From: Diplonema papillatum
Taxonomy: Eukaryota > Euglenozoa > Diplonemea > Diplonemida > Diplonemidae
Direction of reading: 5' to 3'
DNA: 64,000 bases
Assembly: GCA_030068145.1 (NCBI GenBank)
Contig: JAPJBO010000979.1
Span: 17,827 to 81,826 of the forward strand
Made by a program: the position numbers and the translations under genes. Shown piece by piece: positions 10,346 through 20,300 of this stretch. The stretch's first letter is position 1, and every line of letters begins with the position of its first letter. Below the pieces are notes generated by a model. The model was not told the DNA's origin, did no database searches, and saw nothing but the letters and a program-made list of their open reading frames with translations.

Positions 10346-11030
10346 CTCGTATTCACCCTGTGTTATTTTCACGGTACGGAATTCTCATCATCAACCGCCA
10401 AAACACGCAAACACGCTGTCTTACGCCTGATGTTTCCTTCCGCGTGATTGCACACGGAAGAGGGCGCCACGCAAAATGAGTACCCCTCGTCGCTGCGTGT
10501 TATATGGCGCGTCCTCTCCAAAGCGGATCTGAAACTGGACAGTTCGTGAAAATTTAGGCAGCCCGTGCCCCTCCCTGGAGCAAGGTGGCCTGTGTGAATC
10601 CACGGGTCCCGGCGCTCGCCTTGCGCCCTACACAAAATCCCAAGAACTTGCCTCTTGCTATTTTTTTCTCTGACCATTCGAACGCTTCGACCGCTGCGTC
10701 GCAAACACAGTGAAGGGAAATAGAATTTTTTTTTTGTATAAGCACCTGCTTTGTAGGAAATGCTTGAGGAGACTGCCAGTTGCGATAGATCAAAGGAGGT
10801 ACATGTGCTGTAGCCCACACGAAACACAGGTAACCCTGGGTTTAGTGGCGGGCGTAAGCGTTCAACAAAAAAGACCCACTTTGTAGTTTTCTCCCCCTCT
10901 AGCCTCCTTCGAAATGAGCACAAGGCAGTCCCTCGAGTATTTCCCCCTCTCGTATTCACCCTGTGTTATTTTCACGGTACGGAATTCTCATCATCAACCG
11001 CCAAAACACGCAAACACGCTGTCTTACGCC
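10346..11030. mobile_element. Segment bracketed by an exact 82-bp direct repeat
   Basis: The 82 bp at 10346-10427 (starting CTCGTATTCACCCTGTGTTA) recur without a difference at 10949-11030. The 521 bp between them include element B (10737-10944). The repeats are far too long for a normal target-site duplication. They suggest a break-repair or patch duplication that trapped the intervening DNA. Confidence 0.8.
10737..10944 (+). repeat. Dispersed element B, forward copy
   Basis: Starts TTTGTATAAGCACCTGCTTT, passes AGGAAATGCTTGAGG and GGGTTTAGTGGCGGGCG, and ends at a CCCTCGAGTATTTCCCC block. It abuts the second copy of the 82-bp direct repeat. Confidence 0.8.
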
Positions 11031-11179
11031 GTCTTTTTTTTTAAAGCCTGCACAATACATTGGAGGGCAACCCGCAAGATTGTTGGCAGCGAAAAAAAAA
11101 AAAAAAAACACCAACAACAACAAAGAAAGACGCCGATCTGCACGCCCAAGGGATCGTCGGAAACACAAGGGGGGGGGGG

Positions 11180-11388
11180 ATGGTGACAACCGCCACCCCG
11201 CCGCTGCGGCACGGGCTGGCCAGCTACGTGCTGCTGCGGTCCGCGTACTTCATCGCCGTGCGCACGTTCCTCCACCTGGCCGACTCGTACAACCCGGGCA
11301 CCCTCCAGCTGAGTCTGCGATCCTCCGGGCTCTACCGCTGCCATCTCACGCGCTTCTACGGCCGCACGCTGCTGGCGAGCTATTTTGA
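11180..11388 (+). CDS. RING gene exon 1
   Basis: ATG after a G-run begins MVTTATPPLRHGLASYVLL. The exon ends at GA|GTATGC (phase 2). Upstream exons cannot be excluded, because the frame stays open before the G-run. Confidence 0.65.
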
Positions 11389-14300
11389 GTATGCCTTTCA
11401 CCAGCTGCAAGCCGCGACTCCACAACTACGACCCACACCGAAGTCCCACGGACTTTCATCAGGAAGTAGTTAAGATCGTTTATCCTTCACGTCAGGTCAA
11501 AAACACGCGCATGATAGCTGAGAATCACGACTCCACTACTACATCAATACACCAGAGTCCCACTGATTTTCATCAGGAAATAGCCAAAGGTTTTCATCAA
11601 ACTTGACGTCAGGTTAAAGACACGCATGATAGGTAAGTTTGTGCCATCAACTGAAAGTCACGACTTCACTATTACATCAAAGCGGAATTCTATCAGGAAG
11701 TGGCCAAGTCAAAGTGATAGCTAAGAATCACGACTCCATTACTACATCAACACCCAAAAGTCCCACGGATTTTAATAATAGGAAGTAGCAACAAGGGGTT
11801 TCATCAATTACAATCCAGGTACGTGATCTTCGACGCGTTGCACATGTTCTTCTTGGTCCACTGGCTGCCGGTCATGTTCCGCAGCAAAAAGCTGTCCGAA
11901 TACGTGAGGTACAAGGCCCTGCTTTCTTACGACGGCCACCTTCTCGTCCCGGACTTCCTGCTGCGGTTCATCTGCTGGCCGGCCGATGAGTTGGCAGACA
12001 GTTTGTACGCCGTCAGGCGGCGGATGACGACCCTTCAGGTGTGCGCCTCACAGCACAGCGGTTCTGCATTGGAGTTTTCAAACAGGTGTAATGCCCTTAC
12101 ACACAGCACTCTAATTAATAGTCATATAACCTGTGGTCCTCCATTGCGTGGTCATCAGAAACCAACGAAAAAGTGCTATTACAGGAAACCCCCCCCAGAG
12201 AGGTTCATATCCTGTGCACGCGAAGAACAAGAAACGTTTACCTTATCATTTTCACCACCTTTGGTCAGTTCATTTGATGCTGATCGTCCGTCCCTTCGTT
12301 TGTTCAGTGAAGGCCCCAACTCGGGAAATGTTCCAGGTGGGAATTCTGATCAACATCAAGCCACGCTTCCGGCAACCATCATTCCGCTCAGGAGGCGGAG
12401 CCTCAAGTGTTCTGTCGTTTTCGCACGCGTATTTACCCTGTTTCATTTTCAGGTTGGCGCTTCCGGCAACCTTAGTACTAAAACTTCCTGGCTTTTCACG
12501 CCGTAGCGGAACGACCCCGCCCTGCCCCAATTCCAAACCCCCCCCCCCCGGTTACGAGCCACAACACACTTTGAAAACCGCCTTTTTTTAAAGAAGAACG
12601 GACGAAGGAAGGAGGAAGTGGAGCCATACCATATGGTTTCAAACCACGGAGTCCTGGACTCCTTTCCAACACTTTTTCTGCGAAGCAGACGCACAAAGGG
12701 ACGGTGCCACGGCATGATTCGGCAGCCGCTGCTAAACGAGTGCATGCTAATCCATGTGGTTAATGTACTTAAAAGAACTCAATGCTAAACGAAGTGAAGC
12801 AGAAGACGGCGACGACCGGACGGGCAGCCAAGAGGCCGCCACCAACGCCAGGGACCGGCGAACGACCAGCGTTGAAAAAGAGGGTGCTCGGCACCCCGAA
12901 GGAGAGCCCGATCGCCGGCCGCAAGCGGAAGAAGGCGAAGGCGACCACACCCGAGTCAGGGATGCAACGAAGAAAGAGGAAGGCCCTTAAAGCAAACAGC
13001 AACCAGAAACGTTCGACGTCCCCAAGCACTCCAGTGCCCTCGAGAGTGAAAAACGTGCAAGCCTGTCCGCACCTGTGCCCCTCCACGCAATCTCCAGAAC
13101 CGCAAGAATGCCCAGCGCCCCTGGCGCCACAAGTACTCGACCTTGACGACGCAATGACAGGTGACGACGTCATAAAGTAACCTTAAGCGGCGACACAGTG
13201 CATGCTAATCCATGTGGTTCATGTACTTAAAAGAACTCAATGCTAAACGAACATCGACGTGGGCGGCATAGAGAAAGAAGAACTACTCTACGGCACCAGA
13301 AAGTCCCAAAAAAACCATGGAAAAGAAAGTAGAAGGAGAAAAAAGAAGTTGTCGACGACGAAAGAAAGAAAAGAACAGAAAATAAGACTCTGCATTCCGC
13401 GAAGAAGACTTGATGCTAGCATCGAACACATGAGAGGCAAGTAGCGCCTGAACACGAAACTAAGATTTTCTCCCCTAAACCGGTGATGTTATCAAACGTT
13501 TGCAAACGTACGTTTGACAAGATTTATCAAACGCAAACGTTTGACATACGTGCAAGCGTGACGTTTGCCAATCGATGGACCGGGTCTGTACACAGTACAC
13601 GACCCTTGATAGCACTTGTCCACGTGGCTGCAGGCGGACACGACGAAAATAAGGGAGCTGGTTCTCCTTGGGCGTGCACAGGGAAATACAGGGAAATACT
13701 AGCCTTCAGCAAGTGTTCCCTCCCACTTTCTGGGGTCCCGGGCATGAGATCTTGCCCTTGTGGCTCGAGTGTTCACAAGCCGACCCCAAACTCGGATCCC
13801 CACTGCAGGCGCAGCCAGCGCCTCACTCACGTTTGATACACGTTTGACATGAATTTTGCAAACGCAAACGTTTGTGAAACGTTCAAACGTTCAACGTTTG
13901 CCATGTTCACTGCCCTAAACGCGTTAGGGGACTTCACAAGGTTTCACAACGGAGTGACACATCACCCGAAACGAGCAGCACCCTCTCACTTTTCTCCACC
14001 CCTCCTTACCCAAGCCTCTACGGTCAACCGGTGACTTTGGAATACCGACCTTCAAATCCACGAATAACGCTAAATCTGTACCCGCAGATCATGCAAGAGA
14101 GCTTCATCTGCGAGCGGAGTTTCGTGCCGGGGGTTGTGGACGGGTTGCGGTGCGGGCTTGACTTCATCGACAACCGGTTAGTTCCCGCCCTCGCCGTCGG
14201 CATCGGGAGCTGGCTCGGCGCCTGCTGCATCCGCTCGGGCGTCGTTTGCGACGTCGACAGCGGCACCACGTACAACGTGGCCCACGCGTGCATGTTCGTC

Positions 14301-17300
14301 GTGTCCAACAGTTGGCTCATCTTCCGCATGGCTGGGTTGCCGATGGTGCTTAAACGGTGCTTCCCGGCACTCTATCGAGTATGCCCTTCTCTGAAACTCC
14401 AACCCAGTTGCAACGATGGTCATCAGACTTGGTATTCAGTGCAAGAAGTCGTGCTCGGTATTCGACCCACCACAGTGCCACATGCCTTGCTCGGTAATCG
14501 ACCTGCCACAGAGCAAGAAATTGGCTGGGTATTCGACCTCTTGCTGGGTATTCGACCTCTTGCTGGGTATTCGACCCACCACAGTGCTAGAAGTCGTGCT
14601 CGGTATTTGATCCAGTGCTACAAGTCTTACTCGGTACTCGACCTACCACAGTGCAATAAATTGGCTGGGTATTCGACCCACCTCAGAGCTAGAAGTCTTG
14701 CTGGCACCGCAGTGCCACATGTCTTGCTCGGCAATCGACCTGCCACAAAGCAAGAAATTGGCTGGGTATTCCACCTCAGAGCTATGGGTATTCGACCTCT
14801 GGGTATTCGACCCGCCACAATGCAAGAAGTCGTGCTCGGTATTTGACCCATTACAGTGCGAGAAGCCTTGCCCGGTATCCGACCCACCACACGCAGGTCG
14901 AAGTGTACAGACCGCCGGAGAACCTCATAAATGCGGACCATCTCTGCCGAATGTACCACGGGCGAACACTGGAAGAGTTGGCTCAAATCGAGCGCAATCT
15001 GCGAGAGGGCCTTTACGTGACTGACCGGCCGACGCCGGAGCAGGAAAAAATCCTGCTCATGGTATGCGTGTTTCTCCTATCCTGCGAGAGACAGGGTGGT
15101 TTGCTCTCCTGATGAAGAGGGCGGACCTGCGGTCAAGGCCTGGCTGTTTTGACAATACGTTACCGTTTATTGTCGTTTTGCCAGACAGGTCGACGAAAGA
15201 CGCAAAAGTAGCACAAGGTTGTGAAGGCTCTAAGGCTCGATGTTGTAGCCAGTGGAGCGGCTTGCACCTCTAATTCTCTTGTTCAGTGAGTCCAAACAAA
15301 GTGGGGCATCACCACGGAAAAGGCTCCTTCAGAATAAAACATTGGCAGCTCCCTTTCAGAAGAATTCACCCAAGCAAAGGGTTATTGCCGGTTTTCAGCT
15401 GATGACACAAACTTACCTATCATGCGTGTCTTTAACCTGACGTCAAGTTTGATGAAAAACCTTGGCTACTTCCTGATGAATACACGTGGAGCTTCGGTGT
15501 GTCGGCGTAATGTGACCCGCGGTCTTCAGCTGATGACACAAACTTACCTATCATGCGTGTCTTTAACCTGATGTCAAGTTTGATGAAAACCTTTGGCTAC
15601 TTCCTGATCAAAATACGTTGCGTTTTGGTGTGTTGGCGTGGTGTTGGAATCGCGACTCTAAGCTGATGACACCAACTTACCTATCATGCGTGTCTTTAAC
15701 CTGACGTCAAGATTGATGAAAACCTTTGGCTACTTCCTGATCAAAATACGTTGAGCTTGGCGTGATGTTGGAACCGCGGCCTTAAGCTTTAACACGTCAA
15801 GTTTGATGACAACTTTTGGCTACTTCCTGATCAAAACGCGTTGCGTCTTGGTCTGTTGGCGTAGTGTTGGAATCGCTACCTTAAGCTGATGACACAAACT
15901 TACCTATCATGCGTGTCTTTAACCTGACGTCAAGTTTGATGACAACCTTTGGCTACTTCCTGATCATAATACGTTGAGCTTCGTGTGTTGGCGTGATATT
16001 GGAACTACTGCGGCCTTAAGCTGATAGTTTGATTAAAACCTTGGCTACTTCCTGATGAAAACACGCGGGAATTTGTTGTAGAATCGCGGCCTTCAGCTGA
16101 TGACACAAACTTACCTATCATGCGTGTCTTTAACCTGACGTCAAGTTTGATGACAACCTTTGGCTACTTCCTGATCGTAATACGTTGAGCTTCGTGTGTG
16201 TTGGAATCGCGACTTGAAGCTGATGACACAAACTTACCTATCATGCGTGTCTTTAACCTGACGTCAAGATTGATGAAAACCTTTGGCTACTTCCTGATCA
16301 TAATACGTTGAGCTTCGTGTGTTGGCGTGATATTGGAACTACTGCGGCCTTAAGCTGATAGTTTGATGAAAACCTTGGCTACATCCTGATGAAAACACGC
16401 GGGAATTTGTTGTAGAATCGCGGCCTTCAGCTGATGACACAAACTTACCTATCATGCGTGTCTTTAACCTGACGTAAAGTTTGATGAAAACCTTGGCTAC
16501 AACCTGATGAAAACACGCGGGAATTTGTAGAATCGCGGCCTTCAGCTGATGATACAAACTTACCTATCATGCGTGTCTTTAACCTGACGTCAAGTTTGAT
16601 GAAAACCTTTAGCTACTTCCTGATCAAAATACGTGTTGAGCTTCGTGTCTTGGCGTGGTGTTGGAATCGCGACCTTAAGCTGATGACACAAACTTACCTA
16701 TCATGCGCGTCTTTAACCTGACGTAAAGTTTGATGAAAACCTTGGCTACTTCCTGATGAAAACACGCGGGAATTTGTCGTAGAATCGCGACCTTCAGCTG
16801 TTGACACAAACTTACCTATCATGCGTGTCTTTAACCTGACGTCAAGATTGATGAAAACCTTTGGCTACTTCCTGATCATAATACGTTGAGCTTCGTGTGT
16901 TGGCGTGATATTGGAACTACTGCGGCCTTAAGCTGATAGTTTGATGAAAACCTTGGCTCCTTCCTGATGAAAACACGCGGGAATTTGTTGTAGAATCGCG
17001 GCCTTCAGCTGATGACACAAACTTACCTATCATGCGTGTCTTTAACCTGACGTCAAGTTTGATGAAAACCTTTAGCTACTTCCTGATCAAAATACGTGTT
17101 GAGCTTCGTGTCTTGGCGTGGTGTTGGAATCGCGACCTTAAGCTGATGACACAAACTTACCTATCATGCGTGTCTTTAACCTGACGTAAAGTTTGATGAA
17201 AACCTTGGCTACTTCCTGATGAAAACACGCGGGAATTTGTCGTAGAATCGCGACCTTCAGCTGTTGACACAAACTTACCTATCATGCGTGTCTTTAACCT

Positions 17301-20300
17301 GACGTAACGTTTGATGAAAACCTTTGGCTACTTCCTGATCATAATACGTTGAGCTTCGGTGTGTTGGCGTGATATTCGAACTACTGCGGCCTTAAGATGA
17401 TAGTTTGATGAAAGCCTTTGGCTACTTCCTGATGAAAACACGTGGAGCTTCGGTGTGTCGGCGTAATGTGACCCGCGGTCTTCAGCTGATGACACAAACT
17501 TACCTATCATGCGTGTCTTTAACCTGACGTCAAGTTTGATGAAAACCTTTGGCTACTTCCTGATCATAATACGTTGAGCTTCGGTGTGTTGGCGTGATAT
17601 TCGAACTACTGCGGCCTTAAGATGATAGTTTGATGAAAGCCTTTGGCTACTTCCTGATGAAAACACGTGGAGCTTCGGTGTGTCGGCGTAATGTGACCCG
17701 CGGTCTTCAGCTGATGACACAAACTTACCTATCATGCGTGTCTTTAACCTGACGTCAAGTTTGATGAAAACCTTTAGCTACTTCCTGATCATAATACGTT
17801 GAGCTTCGTGTGTTGGCGTGGTGTTGGAATCGCGACCCTAAGCTGATGACACCAACTTACCTATCATGCGTGTCTTTAACCTGACGTCAAGTTTGATGAA
17901 AACCTTTGGCTACTTCCTGATCATAATACGTTGAGCTTCGTGTGTTGGCGTGGTGTGGAATCGCGACCCTAAGCTGATGACACCAACTTACCTATCATGC
18001 GTGTCTTTAACCTGACGTCAAGATTGATGAAAACCTTTGGCTACTTCCTGATCAAAATACGTTGAGCTTTGTGTGTTGGCGTGGTGTTGGAATCGCGACT
18101 CTAAGCTGATGACACAAACTTAACCTGACGTCAAGTTTGATGACAACCTTTGGCTACTTCCTGGTCAAAGTACGTTGAGCTTCGGTGTTGGTGCAATGTT
18201 GAATCGCGGCCTCAGCTGATGACACAAACTTACCTATCATGCGTGTCTTTAACCTGACGTCAAGTTTGATGAAAACCTTTGGCTACTTCCTGATCATATT
18301 ACGTTGAGCTTCGTGTGCTGGCGTGGCGTTGGAATCGCGACTCTAAGCTGATGACACCAACTTACCTATCATGCGTGTCTTTAACCTGACGTCAAGATTG
18401 ATGAAAACCTTTGGCTACTTCCTGATCAAAATACGTTGAGCTTTGTGTGTTGGCGTGGTGTTGGAATCGCGACTCTAAGCTGATGACACAAACTTAACCT
18501 GACGTCAAGTTTGATGACAACCTTTGGCTACTTCCTGATCAAAATACGTTGAGCTTCGGTGTTGGTGCAATGTTGAATCGCGGCCTCAGCTGATGACACA
18601 AACTTACCTATCATGCGTGTCTTTAACCTGACGTCAAGTTTGATGAAAACCTTTGGCTACTTCCTGATGAAAATCCGCGGGCTGTAAGTGTGTTGGCGTT
18701 ATTACGGATCTCACTTAGTAAGCGTGTCTACCGTAGCATGGCCAGCACTTTCATGCTTTTCGATCGGCAAGTTTACATAACCCGTAAACTCTGAAGACTC
18801 GGATGCTATTGGGCATACATGAGAGGCAGACTTCTGCCCAAACACTGATACTACTACTACTACTTGCTTCCGATAAAGATTGGAGTGTTTCCATCAGTTA
18901 CCACCCAGAAGTGCAGGCCCGAAGTCACCGGGAAAGTGGCTACAGCCCAAATCAGCACTCCTGGGACTCCACACTGCAGCTGTCGGGTTTGGAGCTCGTC
19001 GCTGCTACATGCGAGAACAGACTTCTGCTGCAGGGTCGTCTGTTAATGTCGGGAGACAATATCCTAGTCTACCTCCCGACCAACTTCGTCGACTTGTCTG
19101 ATTGTCAGACACAGCCCGCAGCAGGCCCTCACGTCGAACATTGGCCCAAGCACTTTCACTGTGCTTGCACCTGCCCGGCAGCTGCTGGGGCTGCTTCTTC
19201 TGCTCGTGGTGCGTGTTGTCGGGAGACAATATCCTAGTCTACCCCCGACCAACTAGCCCGCAGCAGGCCCTCACGTCGAACATTGGCCCAAGCCCTTTCA
19301 CTGTGCTTGGCACCTGCATGGCAGCTGCTGGGGCTGCTTCTTCTTCGTGGTGCGTGTCGTCGGAGACAATTTTTTTTTTTTTTTTTGAACGGTAACTTTC
19401 GTTACGGTAAGCCAGTGAAGTACCCTTGTGCTGGCATCTGTGGTTCCTGTCTTTGGCCTTGCTGCGAAAGGGGCCTCCACGCCAGCACCGATGGGGAGAT
19501 TTTTTTTTTCCTTTGTAAGAACGGGGGACCAAAAGAGAGACGAAGAAAAACAGAAAGAGACGAAAGATTCACCACAAAAACATATGCAGGACCGTTTTAA
19601 ACTATATTTATCATCTTCGATCCGCGGTGGCTAGCCACCTCGCATCCTTGTTTATTTTTCTTTTCCTTGATGTGGCCTGTTTGTGTTTTTGCTGGTTGCA
19701 TGGTGAGGGGGGAGGGTTGCACAAAAGAAAACCGCAAACCTTTAGGAGGCTTGTTGGCTGCACGTGACTGCGCCAACTCGAGCCTCAACAAAAAGAAAAC
19801 AGCATACCCTGTGTCAAAACAAGAAAGGGCTAGGGATATCCTAGTCTACCCCCGACCTAATTCGTCAGACAATATCCTAGTCTACCTCCCGACCTACTGC
19901 GTCCCTTCGTCAGCTGTATGACTTGTCTGATTGTCGGACACAGCCCGCAGCAGGCCCTCACGTCGAACATTGGCCCAAGCACTTTCACTGTGCTTGCACC
20001 TACCCGGCAGCTGCTGGGGCTGCATCTTCTTCTCGTGGTGCGTGTTGTCGGCGACAATATCCTAGTCTACCCCCGACCTACTTCGTCAGACAATATTAGT
20101 CTACCTCCCGACCTACTTCGTCCCTTCGTCAGCTGGTATGACTTGTCTGATTTTCGGACGCAGCCCGCAGCAGGCCCTCACGTCGAATATTGGCCCAAGC
20201 ACTTTGTGCTTGCACCTGCCCGGCAGCTGCTGGGGCTGCTTCTTCTGCTCGTGGTACGTGTTGTCGGAAGACAATATCCTACTCTACCCCCGACCTACGT

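Noticed and set aside
15410..18690. CRISPR-like array
   Set aside because: Units are 115-230 bp with repeated and not unique inter-unit sequence, in an intron of a eukaryotic gene.
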